Part shown: piece after piece, positions 42,189 to 51,815 of the stretch
Layout: every line of letters starts with the position of its first letter
Position numbering within the stretch: position 1 is the first letter of the stretch
NCBI RefSeq assembly: GCF_040256645.1
Contig: NZ_CP158281.1
Coordinates: 248,001 to 312,000 of the forward strand
Reading direction: 5' to 3'
Length of the DNA: 64,000 bases
Origin: Brevibacterium sp. CBA3109
GTDB lineage: Bacteria > Actinomycetota > Actinomycetes > Actinomycetales > Brevibacteriaceae
The notes under the pieces: model-generated
The model's input: only the letters and a program-made list of their open reading frames with translations
What the model was told of the DNA's origin: nothing
The model's database searches: none
Made by a program: the position numbers and the translations under genes

Positions 42189-43397
42189 TCATTCCTCGGC
42201 CACCGCGATTTCGGTGAATGACAGCTCCGGATCGAGACGCCGGGCAGCCCGCCGGATCCGCTCCGCAGTGAGCCTGCTGATCTCAGGGAAGCCGGCGTCG
42301 GGATCCGCGTCCACCAGGCTGCGCGCATTCGTCGACCGCAGCGGCTCCGGTGTCTGGATGAGGATGAACTTCCGCGCGCCTCCGTCACGTCGGTTCGCCT
42401 CCATCACTGCCTGCGCCGTCGTACCGGAACCGGCGAAGAAGTCGAGGACGATCGCTTCGGGTTCGAAGAACGTCTGCGAGGCCACCAGCGTCTTGACCAG
42501 CTCGACGGGCTTCGGATAGCTGAAGATTCCACCCAGACCGAGGTCCTCGAGATCGTTCTGCCCGCCCAGGGCCTTGATGATCGAGTAGAGCTTCGAACTC
42601 GCCTTCTCTGCCGGCGTCACCCGAACCACGGCATGCTTGCCACCACCCCAGGGCTTGAGCATGAACTCCCCCGAGGCCAACTTCGCATCCACCTCGGCGA
42701 GCTTCTTCGCTCCTTTGACTTCGAGGATGTCCTCGTACATCAGCCGGCGTTCCTGGCCCCGGGCATAGCGGCCGAAACCAGCGCGCAGCACATCGGTTTC
42801 GACGAGCATACGTTTGCCGTCGATGATCTCGAGCTTCGCCGGAGCCTTCTTCTCCGTCAGGAATGCGCCCGCCTGATCAGCGGCCTTGGCCCACACGTGG
42901 ACATAGTCGTGACCGCGGACGAAGGAGGGTGAGTTGCCTCCGCCTTTCGCGCGCTGATGGATCAGGGTGCCCAGCGAATTTTCCTCGCCGAAGATCTCAT
43001 GTCCCAGCAGCTGCGCCCACGCACTCTCACCGTCGTCGAGGTGGATGAAGATCACACCATCATCACGCATGAGTTCACGCGCGAGCATCAGCCTCGGCGT
43101 CATGAAGTTCAGCCAGCTCGCGTGATCGTGGCCATGATCCTTGTACGCCAGCGCATTGCCCGTGTTGTAGGGCGGATCGATGTAGACGACCTTGACCCGC
43201 CCCCGGTGCGTGGCCAGCAGGGCCGTGAGGCCCGGCAGATTGTCCCCGACGACCAACATGTTCTCATGGGAGCCTGGAACGTAGGTGGCACCGTCGCGCA
43301 GGAAGCGCGGACCCTCGCCGAGGCGGCTCTGCTGTTCCAGCGCTCGACCGAGCGCGAAGGAGGCGTCCTTGCCAGTCCAGTTCAGGGCCGTCGACAT
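42189..43397 (-). CDS. Solitary DNA adenine-N6 methyltransferase (beta class)
   Basis: 402 residues. Motif IV DPPYNTGN (residues 74-81) precedes motif I VLDFFAGSGTTAQAVMEANRR (near residue 335), the order of beta-class m6A enzymes such as type III Mod subunits. WLNFMTPRLMLARELMRDDGVIFIHLDDGE is also typical. ATG 43397 follows GGAGAAGG. There is no res/endonuclease gene on either side, so it is either an orphan epigenetic methylase or the remains of a restriction system. The target sequence cannot be predicted. Confidence 0.85.
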   Translation of the reverse strand: MSTALNWTGKDASFALGRALEQQSRLGEGPRFLRDGATYVPGSHENMLVVGDNLPGLTALLATHRGRVKVVYIDPPYNTGNALAYKDHGHDHASWLNFMTPRLMLARELMRDDGVIFIHLDDGESAWAQLLGHEIFGEENSLGTLIHQRAKGGGNSPSFVRGHDYVHVWAKAADQAGAFLTEKKAPAKLEIIDGKRMLVETDVLRAGFGRYARGQERRLMYEDILEVKGAKKLAEVDAKLASGEFMLKPWGGGKHAVVRVTPAEKASSKLYSIIKALGGQNDLEDLGLGGIFSYPKPVELVKTLVASQTFFEPEAIVLDFFAGSGTTAQAVMEANRRDGGARKFILIQTPEPLRSTNARSLVDADPDAGFPEISRLTAERIRRAARRLDPELSFTEIAVAEE

Positions 43398-43454
43398 CCT
43401 TCTCCTTCTCCGCGATCGGTGCCGATTCTCTGCGATCGGTGCCAAGATTGCTGT

Positions 43455-44965
43455 ATGAGTATTTCACGAGTGGCCGTGGTCGGTGCCGGGATCGTCGGAG
43501 TGGCGCTCGCTCGAGAGATCACCCGCAGACTCCCCACAGCCGAAGTGACCGTCTTCGACAAGGCCAATCGCGTCGCCGCACATCAGAGCGGGCACACGTC
43601 CGGAATCGTGGACCCCGCCCTCGACGCGGAGGCCGGATCAGCGGAAGCGAAGCTCGCCCGCCGAGGTGTTGAGCTGCTGGTCCCGTACGTGTCCGAACGC
43701 GGCATCCCCTACCGCGAGTGCGGGCAGCTCCTCGTCGCGCAGAACACCGACGAAGCTGACAGGCTCGAGGGCATCCTCGCCCGTGCCGAAGCGAACCAGG
43801 TCCCGGGGGTCCGGCTGCTCGATCGCACGCAGATGCGGGAGATCGAACCGAACGCCAGAGGAGTCCTCGCCCTGTACTCACCGCACACCGCCGTCACCGA
43901 CTTCGTTGCCCTGACCGAGGCGCTGGCCTCCGATGTCAGCGCCGCAGGTGGGACATTGCACTTGAGCACAGAGGTCACCGGCATCGATGTGATGAGCAAC
44001 GAGGTCCGGGTCCGTACCCGCACAGCCGCGCCAGACTCCAGCGAACCCGATGTCGAACACGGGGACAATGATGGGCATGAGCCTGCCAGTGCAGACGCCG
44101 CAGCAATCTCGACGATCAGGTGCACGAGGCGCCGCGGACGTATCGCGGCGATAACAGCACAGGTCCGGTCATCGACTTCAGCGAAGGGCTGCGCAATCGC
44201 TTCGGCGAGCAGGACTGGTTCAAACAGGTCGAGGACACGATCGGCAACCTCAGCCACCGGTTTTCGAACCCCGCCTCGGGGCGAGGGCCCGCCGAGACCA
44301 CCCAGCACCCCACCGGTGACGAAGACTCCGAGCTCTTTGATCTCGTCATCGTCTGTGCCGGGCTCCAATCCGACCGGCTGGCCGTGGCTGCAGGCTTCGA
44401 CGACGACCCTCGCATCGTCCCCTTCACCAGCGACTACTACCGGGTGGATACCCCCGCAGAGGAGGTCCGAGGCATCATCGGAACCGTCCCGGAACCCGGC
44501 TCCCCATTTTCCGAGAAGTCCGTTGTCCCAGCCACCTACGGTGCGCTGACCTTGGGGCCGAACACCTTCGTGTCCCTGGGGCGCGAACGATACGACAGGC
44601 ACGGATTCGATCTGGGCGATATGGGATCGACCGTCGGCTTCAAAGGATTCTGGAAATTTGCGTCGCAGACGGCCAAGACCGCGGCGCGCGATGTCAGGTC
44701 GACCGTGAGCACCTCTGCCTTCGTCGACGGCATTCAGAAGTTCGTCCCCGCCATCGATGCAGCGGCGGTCGAACACGGATTCCGGGGCGTCCGCGCACAG
44801 GCCATGAGCGTCAACGGTGACCTGGTCGACGAACTGCGGGTGACCACCCGCGGCAGGCTCACCATGGTCAGGAGCCTCCCGAGGTCAGGGGCCACCTCGG
44901 CGCTGGCTGTGGCCGAAGACATCGCAGATGCGGTCCTTGACGCGCCCACCGACGCGAACGGCTGA
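43455..44965 (+). pseudogene. lhgO: L-2-hydroxyglutarate oxidase (LhgO-like), frameshifted
   Basis: The first frame gives MSISRVAVVGAGIVGVALAR, an FAD Rossmann start with HQSGHTSGIVDPAL, to about 44095. Then a +1 or -1 shift is needed to read SNLDDQVHEAPRTYRGDN and onward through LVIVCAGLQSDRLAVAAGFDDDPRIVPFTSDYY and FVPAIDAAAVEHGFRGVRAQAM to the stop at 44965. These are LhgO/GlpD-like oxidase motifs. The region at 44030-44110 is poorly conserved. Either a real single-base frameshift or a sequencing error would give this picture; intact, it would oxidise L-2-hydroxyglutarate to 2-oxoglutarate. Confidence 0.75.
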
Positions 44966-45051
44966 CGCACCCGCCGACGTGGACGGCCAGTGAGGACAGC
45001 CGGCCCGCGAAGTCGCTGGCCGACACCGTCGGCGTGAACCGGGAGCTCGGC

Positions 45052-46503
45052 TCAGCCGGAGTGGCGTTCGAGGAACTCGTAGACCTCGGTATCGTCGACG
45101 CCCGGGACAGCACCGGGCGGAACGGCCGCCAGCAGGGAGGCGTGCATCTTCGCCGAGGGCAGAGCCTGCTTCTCCCACTTCTCGGCCAGATCCTCGGGTG
45201 CTTGCCGACAGCAGGCCGGATCCGGGCAGGCTGACTTGGACCGTATCTGCGACTCTCGTCCCTCGAACCACTTCACGTGGGCGAAGGGGACGCCCACGCT
45301 GATGGCGAAGTCACCGCCGGGCAGCACGCGTGCGGTGCACCAGAACGAGCCCTCCGGTGTGTCCGTGTACTGGTAGTACGGGCTGAACCTGTCCGCGACC
45401 CGGAACACTGTGCGTGAGGTGAATCGTTTGCATGCGAACTGTCCCTCGATGGCGCCGAGCGGGTCCGTGGGGTAGGGCAGACCGTCGTTCGAATACGCCT
45501 TGTGGATCGTCCCGGAGCGGTGGACCTTCATGAAGTGGACGGGCAGCCCCAGGTGCTCGGTGGCCAGATTCGTGAACCGGTGGGCGGCCATCTCGTAGCT
45601 GACGCCGAACATATCGCGCAGATGCTCGACCGAGATCTCACGCTTCCGCTTCTCCTCGACGAGCATCGGCACAGCAGCGCTCTGGGGCAGCAGCACCGCC
45701 GCGGCCAGATAGTTCGCCTCGACCCGCTGCTGCAGGAATTCGCTGAAGTCCTTCGGCGAGTCATGGCCGAGAACGTGTGCAGCGAGACTCGTGAGCAGAT
45801 GGGAGCGTGGGTCTGCGGCAGCATCGGCGTTGGGCAGGTAGAGACGGTTGTTCGCGGTATCGGAGATCGACCGGGTCGAGTTCGGCAGGTCCGAGACGTA
45901 GTGGAGGCTGAAACCCAGCTTCTCCGCGATCAGTGCCGTCTGCCGCTGGGAGACTGTACCGGATTCGTAGTCAGCCAGGCGCAGCAGCTCCGCGGCCTGA
46001 GCCTCGAGATCGGCGAAGTAGTTGTTCTTCTCACGCATCCGCTCGCGCAGTTCCCGGTTGGCCCGGCGAGCCTCCTCCGGAGTCGCGGCCCGGCGTTCGA
46101 GGACCTGGCCGAGCTGTCTCTGCAGACCCACGATCGCCTCGAGGGCATCGTGGGGCAGTGACTTGATCCGCACCTGCGGCAGACCCAACGAGGAGTACAT
46201 GGGCGAGGCCTGATTGCGTTCGGCTTCAAGCTCGAGAGCCTGCCTGCCGTCGACCGGAGTGGGATCGATGAGCTCGGCGACATCGGTCTGCAGGGCCTTC
46301 GCGATCGCACTGAGCAGGGTGACAGAAGTTTCTCGCTTGCCGTTCTCGATCGTCGAGATCTGAGAGGCCGCACGACCGACCTTCTCACCCAGCTCGGTGA
46401 GCGTGAGTCCATGCTGTTTGCGAAAAAAGCGAATTCTTCTGCCGATGCTCAGGGTGTCCGCCTCTTGCTCAGCATCCCTCAGGTCGGTCTCATTGCTTGT
46501 CAT
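45052..46503 (-). CDS. ramB: RamB-like XRE regulator of acetate metabolism
   Basis: 483 residues. N-terminal XRE HTH GRRIRFFRKQHGLTLTELGEKVGRAASQISTIENGKR, a coiled linker, then the IrrE-like ImmA/DUF955 segment (HYVSDLPNSTRSISDTANNRLYLPN) and the DUF2083 C-terminal domain (EGQFACKRFTSRTVFR.., FWCTARVLPGGDF..). This is the domain order of Corynebacterium RamB, which represses aceA and aceB. It is divergent from aceA. ATG 46503 has GGGAG upstream. Confidence 0.85.
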   Translation of the reverse strand: MTSNETDLRDAEQEADTLSIGRRIRFFRKQHGLTLTELGEKVGRAASQISTIENGKRETSVTLLSAIAKALQTDVAELIDPTPVDGRQALELEAERNQASPMYSSLGLPQVRIKSLPHDALEAIVGLQRQLGQVLERRAATPEEARRANRELRERMREKNNYFADLEAQAAELLRLADYESGTVSQRQTALIAEKLGFSLHYVSDLPNSTRSISDTANNRLYLPNADAAADPRSHLLTSLAAHVLGHDSPKDFSEFLQQRVEANYLAAAVLLPQSAAVPMLVEEKRKREISVEHLRDMFGVSYEMAAHRFTNLATEHLGLPVHFMKVHRSGTIHKAYSNDGLPYPTDPLGAIEGQFACKRFTSRTVFRVADRFSPYYQYTDTPEGSFWCTARVLPGGDFAISVGVPFAHVKWFEGRESQIRSKSACPDPACCRQAPEDLAEKWEKQALPSAKMHASLLAAVPPGAVPGVDDTEVYEFLERHSG

Positions 46504-46680
46504 TGCGGCTCCCGGTGGCATTGTGGCGTGGTTCACGTGCAGTGGGATTCAGTATGACAGAACAGGGAAATTTCTAAAACCGGAAAACAGGCGGTTATTC
46601 ATAGAAGAAACCTCTATCGACCCACTTGCGCTCACGGCAGACTGAACTCATCAACCCCGAACGAGTAGGAGTGAATGACA

Positions 46681-47991
46681 ATGACTGACAACACCACGCA
46701 GGCCAACTTGCACGATGCTGAGGCCATCCGCCGTGACTGGGCGACCAACGCCCGCTGGTCGGGAGTCGCTCGTGACTACGAGCCCGAGGATGTCGTCAAA
46801 CTGCGCGGTTCGCTGATCGAAGAGCACACACTGGCTCGCCACGGTGCCGAGCGCCTCTGGAACCAGGTCAGCTCCACCGACATCAAGTCCGGCGACTACG
46901 TCAACGCACTCGGTGCGCTGACCGGCAACCAGGCAGTTGAGCAGGTCAAGGCCGGCCTCAACGCCATCTACCTCTCCGGCTGGCAGGTCGCCGCTGACGC
47001 GAACGCAGCCGGACAGACCTACCCCGATCAGTCGATCTATCCGGCCAACTCGGTCCCGCAGGTCGTGCGTCGCATCAACAATGCGCTCATGCGTGCCGAC
47101 CAGATCGAGACCTCGGAAGGTCAGAAGAACGTCGACGACTGGTTCGCCCCGATCGTCGCTGACGCGGAAGCCGGATTCGGCGGCGCGCTCAACGTCTACG
47201 AGCTCATGCGTTCGATGATCTCCTCCGGCGCAGCCGGTGTGCACTTCGAGGATCAGCTCGGTTCCGAGAAGAAGTGCGGCCACCTCGGCGGCAAGGTTCT
47301 CGTTCCGACCTCGCAGCACATCCGCACCCTCAACGCGGCTCGCCTGGCGGCCGACGTCGAGAACGTGCCCAGCCTCGTCATCGCCCGTACGGACGCTGAG
47401 GCCGCCACGCTCATGACCTCGGACATCGACGAGCGCGATCAGCGCTTCGTGACCGGTGAGCGCACCGCAGAGGGCTACTACAAGATCACGAACGGCATCG
47501 AAGCAGGCATCGCTCGCGGACTGTCCTTCGCTCCGTACTCGGATCTGCTGTGGATGGAGACCTCCACACCCGACCTCGCGGCCGCCAAGCAGTTCGCGGA
47601 CGCGATCCATGCGGAGTACCCGGACCAGATGCTGGCCTACAACTGCTCGCCGTCGTTCAACTGGCGCAAGCACCTCGACGATGCCACCATCGCGAAGTTC
47701 CAGCGCGAGCTGGGAGCCATGGGCTACAAGTTCCAGTTCATCACCCTGGCCGGCTTCCACGCGCTCAACTACTCGATGTTCGATCTGGCTCACGGCTACG
47801 CCCGCGAACAGATGACTGCATACGTCGATCTGCAGGAACGCGAGTTCGCTGCCGAGTCGCGCGGCTACACCGCGACCAAGCACCAGCGTGAAGTCGGAAC
47901 CGGTTACTTCGACCTGGTCTCGACCGCTCTGAACCCGGAGAGCTCGACGACAGCTCTGGCCGGTTCGACCGAGTCCGCTCAGTTCAGCTGA
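46681..47991 (+). CDS. aceA: Isocitrate lyase
   Basis: 436 residues; the catalytic loop [11 protein letters not shown] and the family segments [42 protein letters not shown] and [12 protein letters not shown] are intact. It cleaves isocitrate to glyoxylate and succinate, the first step of the glyoxylate shunt. ATG 46681 is 9 nt after AGGAG and preferred; ATG 46675 (two residues longer) is only 3 nt after it. It is transcribed away from ramB. Confidence 0.96.
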   Translation: MTDNTTQANLHDAEAIRRDWATNARWSGVARDYEPEDVVKLRGSLIEEHTLARHGAERLWNQVSSTDIKSGDYVNALGALTGNQAVEQVKAGLNAIYLSGWQVAADANAAGQTYPDQSIYPANSVPQVVRRINNALMRADQIETSEGQKNVDDWFAPIVADAEAGFGGALNVYELMRSMISSGAAGVHFEDQLGSEKKCGHLGGKVLVPTSQHIRTLNAARLAADVENVPSLVIARTDAEAATLMTSDIDERDQRFVTGERTAEGYYKITNGIEAGIARGLSFAPYSDLLWMETSTPDLAAAKQFADAIHAEYPDQMLAYNCSPSFNWRKHLDDATIAKFQRELGAMGYKFQFITLAGFHALNYSMFDLAHGYAREQMTAYVDLQEREFAAESRGYTATKHQREVGTGYFDLVSTALNPESSTTALAGSTESAQFS

Positions 47992-48184
47992 GCCTTCGGT
48001 GACCCGACCGGTCACCAGACGACGGACACCGGACTCGCCGGTGGACTCGTCACCCAGTACTCGGCGCGGATCGACAGTGTTTTCACGGGGTTTGCACTGT
48101 TGATCCGCGCCGGCACACCGGTCCACACGGCTCCAACCACAACCTCGGCGACACCAGCACCACCGAAGAATCGCGCCACCGGCA

Positions 48185-48228
48185 CAGCACCACCGCAACA
48201 CCACCGCAGCACCACCGCAGCACCACCA
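48185..48228. repeat. Four tandem 11-bp repeats upstream of aceB
   Basis: CAGCACCACCG at 48185, 48196 (one change), 48207 and 48218 (last base changed), in the 286-bp gap between aceA and aceB. The block lies about 50 bp before the aceB ribosome binding site. Confidence 0.7.
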
Positions 48229-48277
48229 TCGCAACGCTCATCAGCAGCCAACATCCCGACGGGTGAGGAGAAGCCCC

Positions 48278-49882
48278 ATGTCTCACATCACAATCAACGC
48301 CCCTATCGAACCAGGCTTTGACACAATCCTCTCGGAGTCCGCCCTCAAGTTCATCGCGGCACTCCACGATCGCTTCAGCGACCGTCTGGGCACGCTGCTG
48401 GGAGTCCGCGGGCGTCAGGCGCAGAGCATCAGGAACGGCACGTTCCCGAGGTTCATCCCCGACACCGCAGGAATCCGGGCCGACACCAAGTGGCAGGTTG
48501 CCGGCGCGACCGGCGCCCCTGGTCTCGAAGACCGACGCGTCGAACTGACCGGCCCCGTCTCCGAACCTGAAGTCGTTGCGGCGCTGAACTCCCGCGCGAA
48601 GGTCTGGCTCGCCGACCTCGAAGACGCAACCAGCCCGACCTGGGCCAACATCATCGGGGGACAGCTCAACCTGTTCAACGCCATCCGGGGCAACCTGCCG
48701 GGTGTGAACAACCGTGAGCAGCCCACGATCGGCCTGCGTCCCCGAGGCTGGCACCTGCCGGAGAAGCACCTGCTTCACGTCGATGACCAGGGAAGTCAGT
48801 CGGAGACCTCCGGCGCCATGGTCGACTTCGGTCTCTACTTCTTCCACAATGCTCGTCGTCTCATCGACAACGGCTCGGGACCATACTTCTACCTGCCGAA
48901 GCTCGAGTCCTTCCGCGAAGCACGACTGTGGAACGAGATCTTCGTCTTCGCACAGGACTACATGGGCATCCCACAGGGAACCATCCGGGCGACTGCTCAC
49001 ATCGAGACGATCACCGCTGTGTTCCAGATGGAAGAGATCCTGTGGGAGCTGCGCGACCACTGTGCCGGCCTCAACGCCGCAGGCTGGGACTACCTGTTCT
49101 CACTCGTGAAGAACTTCCGGAACTCCCCGAAGTGGGTGCTGCCGGATCGCGAGCACCTGACAATGGGACTGCCGCTCCTGCAGGCATTCGCAGACCGGCT
49201 CGTCTCGACCTGCCACCGCCGCGGGGCACACGCGATCGGGACCATGAGCAACCTCATGACCACGCACCCGGACAAGGAATTCGTCGCCTCAGAGCTGGCC
49301 AAGATGCGCGAAGACAAGGCTCGCGAAGCCTCCCGTGGCTTCGACGGCACGTGGGTGGCGGAGCCGGGTCTGGTGGATGACGCACTGGAGGTCTTCGACG
49401 CAGCCCTCGGCGACAAGCCGAATCAGCTCGACAACCGCCGGGTCGATGCCCACGCCTGCGCCGAGCACATGCTCGACGTGTCGGGGCTGGACACCACGGT
49501 CACCGAGGAAGGCGTTCGTCTGAACATTCGCGTGGCCATCGGCTACATGAACGAATGGCTGGGCGGCAACGGCAACGTGGCACTCGAGAACCTGCTCGAA
49601 GACGCGTCGACGGCTGAGATCTCCCGGTCCCAGATCTGGCAGTGGATCCGCCACTCGGTGACACTGGACAACGGGAAGCAGCTCACCCGCGACCTGGTGG
49701 AACGCTACATGGGCGAGGAGCTCGCAGTCATCGAGCGCCACCCCGCAGATCACTACACCGAGGCGGTCGAGATCTTCCGCAAGAGCGCACTGGGCGAGGA
49801 CTTCCCCGAATTCCTCACCATGCCCGCCTACTCCGACCACCTGGTCGACAGGGTGTCGAAGGGAGCCGTGTTCGCGGTCTGA
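48278..49882 (+). CDS. aceB: Malate synthase A
   Basis: 534 residues of the malate synthase A family: VWLADLEDATSPTWANIIGGQ, LRPRGWHLPEKHL, AAGWDYLFSLVKNF and a C-terminal NGNVALENLLEDASTAEISRSQIWQW. It condenses glyoxylate and acetyl-CoA to malate, completing the shunt begun by AceA. ATG 48278 follows AGGAG at 6-nt spacing (in GAGGAGAAGCCCC). A strong hairpin terminator follows at 49918-49973. Confidence 0.96.
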   Translation: MSHITINAPIEPGFDTILSESALKFIAALHDRFSDRLGTLLGVRGRQAQSIRNGTFPRFIPDTAGIRADTKWQVAGATGAPGLEDRRVELTGPVSEPEVVAALNSRAKVWLADLEDATSPTWANIIGGQLNLFNAIRGNLPGVNNREQPTIGLRPRGWHLPEKHLLHVDDQGSQSETSGAMVDFGLYFFHNARRLIDNGSGPYFYLPKLESFREARLWNEIFVFAQDYMGIPQGTIRATAHIETITAVFQMEEILWELRDHCAGLNAAGWDYLFSLVKNFRNSPKWVLPDREHLTMGLPLLQAFADRLVSTCHRRGAHAIGTMSNLMTTHPDKEFVASELAKMREDKAREASRGFDGTWVAEPGLVDDALEVFDAALGDKPNQLDNRRVDAHACAEHMLDVSGLDTTVTEEGVRLNIRVAIGYMNEWLGGNGNVALENLLEDASTAEISRSQIWQWIRHSVTLDNGKQLTRDLVERYMGEELAVIERHPADHYTEAVEIFRKSALGEDFPEFLTMPAYSDHLVDRVSKGAVFAV

Positions 49883-49917
49883 TCGTCACACTTCAGCTAC
49901 CCGAACCTCTGCATCAG

Positions 49918-49973
49918 CTACCCGAACCTGCAAAAGCGTCGTGCAGGCGGTGGGCTTTTGCAGGTTCGGGTAG
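49918..49973 (+). terminator. Terminator hairpin of aceB, 20-bp stem
   Basis: CTACCCGAACCTGCAAAAGC pairs perfectly with GCTTTTGCAGGTTCGGGTAG around a 16-nt loop, and TTTTTGC follows closely. A preceding partial copy (CAGCTACCCGAACCT at 49904-49918) shows local duplication. A near-identical hairpin is at 51678-51733. Confidence 0.8.
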
Positions 49974-50009
49974 TTTTTGCGTGAGGGCGCCGCTTAGCCG
50001 CGCGACCGC

Positions 50010-50606
50010 TCAGCTCCATCCCTCGGGTGGCCAGGGCTGACCGTCGGCCTGGGCGTTGAGCTGGTAGGCGATCGCTCCATCGATGGACTCGCGGATGATG
50101 TCAGCGTGGCCGGCATGGCGGGCGATCTCGGTGGCGAGGTGGCACAGGATCCACCGGACGTTCATCACGAAGTCCTTGGGCATCCAGGGATTGCCGAGCA
50201 GCGGCACAACGGTGCCGAGATTGATTCCGTTCTCCTCGACGGCCCGGCGAGCCACCTCGATCTCGGCGATGCTCTTCTCGAAGATCACCACCACCTCGGC
50301 GATGCCGAGGTCTGGGAGCGCAGACCCATCGAATATTCCGTTGAGGCCGAGCCCGTCATTGATCGTCGGATATTCCTCCGCCCCGATACAGCGGGCTGGG
50401 TCCTTCACCTGCTGCAGCCAACCATTGACGACCTGCGCCGCATGAGCGACTAGGCCTGCGATGCTCAGTGGGCTCGCGGTGGGGGTGCTGCGGGCCTGCT
50501 CATCGGTGAGCTCAAGGGTGGTGAGCTTGAGCTGGGTGCACTGCTGTTCGAGGTAGGTGAACAGGGCGTCGGCCTCTGTCGTGACGGATGGGGCGAAGAA
50601 TGGCAT
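50010..50606 (-). CDS. DinB-family (DUF664) protein
   Basis: 198 residues. SIAGLVAHAAQVVNGWLQQV (with H in the metal-ligand position), NVRWILCHLATEIARHAGHADIIRESIDG, and the C-terminal WPPEGW are typical of DinB-like four-helix metalloenzymes, many of which are bacillithiol/mycothiol-dependent S-transferases. The H-x3-E-x3-H pattern in CHLATEIARHAGH supports metal binding. It shares a divergent promoter with the WYL regulator. The substrate is unknown. Confidence 0.82.
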   Translation of the reverse strand: MPFFAPSVTTEADALFTYLEQQCTQLKLTTLELTDEQARSTPTASPLSIAGLVAHAAQVVNGWLQQVKDPARCIGAEEYPTINDGLGLNGIFDGSALPDLGIAEVVVIFEKSIAEIEVARRAVEENGINLGTVVPLLGNPWMPKDFVMNVRWILCHLATEIARHAGHADIIRESIDGAIAYQLNAQADGQPWPPEGWS

Positions 50607-50651
50607 GGGATCTCCTGAGCATCGGTGACTGATGCGGTCGTTCGGATCTGT

Positions 50652-50691
50652 GACACAAGTGTCTTAGCAATTGCGGACATATACTGTCCGC
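50652..50691. promoter_or_regulatory. Operator and leaderless promoter of the WYL regulator
   Basis: GCGGACA-TATAC-TGTCCGC (50673-50691) is a perfect 7-5-7 inverted repeat ending 1 bp before ATG 50693. It covers the -10 TATACT (50680-50685). A second palindrome, GACACAAGTGTC, is at 50652-50663 toward dinB. This suits autoregulation and control of the divergent dinB gene. Confidence 0.65.
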
Positions 50692-50692
50692 G

Positions 50693-51658
50693 ATGACTGC
50701 TGAATCCCGTCTGTTGTCGCTGTTGGGAATGCTCGCCGTAGGGCGGACCTACTCCGCGACCGAACTGGCCGCGCATTTCGGTGTCACCCCGCGCTCTATT
50801 CGTCGCGATATCGCGAGTCTGCGTGAGCTCGGCTATGTCATCGAATCCATCCCCGGTGCTGCCGGCGGCTACCGTGCTCACTCGCGTACCGTCCTGCCTC
50901 CGCTGCAGCTCGAGACCGGGGAGGCACTGGCCACAGCCGTCGGCCTGGCACTGCTCAACGGTGCCGGGTTGGGCACCGAGAATGCCGATTCGGCCACTGC
51001 GAAGCTGCGCGCGATGCTGCCTCCCGCAGTGCGCGAGACAGTCGGGGAAATCAGCACGTCCGTGTCCGTCCTTCCTGGTCATGAACCCGGAGTCGACATG
51101 ACAGCGGTGATGACGACCACCTCGGCGATCGCGTCCCGGAACATTCTTACGTTCACTCATGAGAAACGGAAGGCAACCGGATCCGAGACGTTGCAGCGCC
51201 GGGTGGAGCCTGTGCAGATGGTTGTCCTCGGTGCGCACTGGTACCTCTACGCCTGGGATCTCAACCGCAGCGACTGGCGGGTCTTCCGCCTCGACAGGAT
51301 GAGTCAGGTCCATGAAACGACGTTCGCCTTCACTGCCAGAGACCATCCCGACGCCGAGGCGGCTGTGAGTTCCGCCGTGACCACCGCTGCCTACCGCCAC
51401 ACAGTGATCCTGGACGTGGATGCCTCCGTGACTGAGGCCAAATCATGGTTCCCGACGAGGTCCGCGACGATCACGAAGACCGGCGGCGGTGCTCGCGTCG
51501 AATTCGGAGTCGAGGACCTGACCTGGGCGGCCGTGATCACTGCGGCGACGCCTGTTTCCTTCCGCGTCGTCGAGCCACCGGAACTGCTGTCGGCTCTGCA
51601 GGGCCTCGGCGAGCGTGCGACTCGAGTGAGCAGAAGCGGTAGCAGCCGCGCGGAATGA
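50693..51658 (+). CDS. WYL-domain transcriptional regulator (YafY-like)
   Basis: 321 residues. N-terminal winged HTH (LLSLLGMLAVGRTYSATELAAHFGVTPRSIRRDIASLRELGYVIE), a middle WYL domain with GAHWYLYAWDLNRSDWRVFRLDRMSQV (about residue 180), and a C-terminal WCX-like region. WYL regulators respond to small ligands or nucleic acid. No ribosome binding site is visible; the -10 lies 7 nt upstream of the ATG, so the transcript is probably leaderless. Divergent from dinB. Confidence 0.88.
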   Translation: MTAESRLLSLLGMLAVGRTYSATELAAHFGVTPRSIRRDIASLRELGYVIESIPGAAGGYRAHSRTVLPPLQLETGEALATAVGLALLNGAGLGTENADSATAKLRAMLPPAVRETVGEISTSVSVLPGHEPGVDMTAVMTTTSAIASRNILTFTHEKRKATGSETLQRRVEPVQMVVLGAHWYLYAWDLNRSDWRVFRLDRMSQVHETTFAFTARDHPDAEAAVSSAVTTAAYRHTVILDVDASVTEAKSWFPTRSATITKTGGGARVEFGVEDLTWAAVITAATPVSFRVVEPPELLSALQGLGERATRVSRSGSSRAE

Positions 51659-51677
51659 GCACTCTGTGCACTGCCGG

Positions 51678-51733
51678 CCACCTCAACCTGCAAAAGCGTC
51701 GTGCAGGCGGTGGGCTTTTGCAGGTTCGGGTGG
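51678..51733. terminator. Second copy of the 20-bp-stem hairpin
   Basis: CCACCTCAACCTGCAAAAGC and GCTTTTGCAGGTTCGGGTGG pair with two mismatches. The loop and inner arms are identical to the aceB terminator at 49918-49973. It lies 20 bp after the WYL gene. Confidence 0.7.
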
Positions 51734-51802
51734 CTGGAGCTCGGTATGACCGCGAGATGTCCTCACGGTGATACGGGAATGAACGAATCAGGGCAGAGCT
51801 AA

Positions 51803-51808
51803 TATAAT
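51803..51808 (+). promoter_or_regulatory. -10 element of the leaderless usp gene
   Basis: TATAAT is a perfect consensus -10, ending 7 nt before ATG 51816. No Shine-Dalgarno sequence is seen. Confidence 0.6.
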
Positions 51809-51815
51809 GATTGCT

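Noticed and set aside
48185..48228. Possible CRISPR array
   Set aside because: The repeats are 11-bp and contiguous with no spacers, and no cas gene is present.
46651..48234. A 527-codon minus-strand frame across aceA
   Set aside because: It overlaps an unmistakable isocitrate lyase on the plus strand; the frame results from high-GC third positions.
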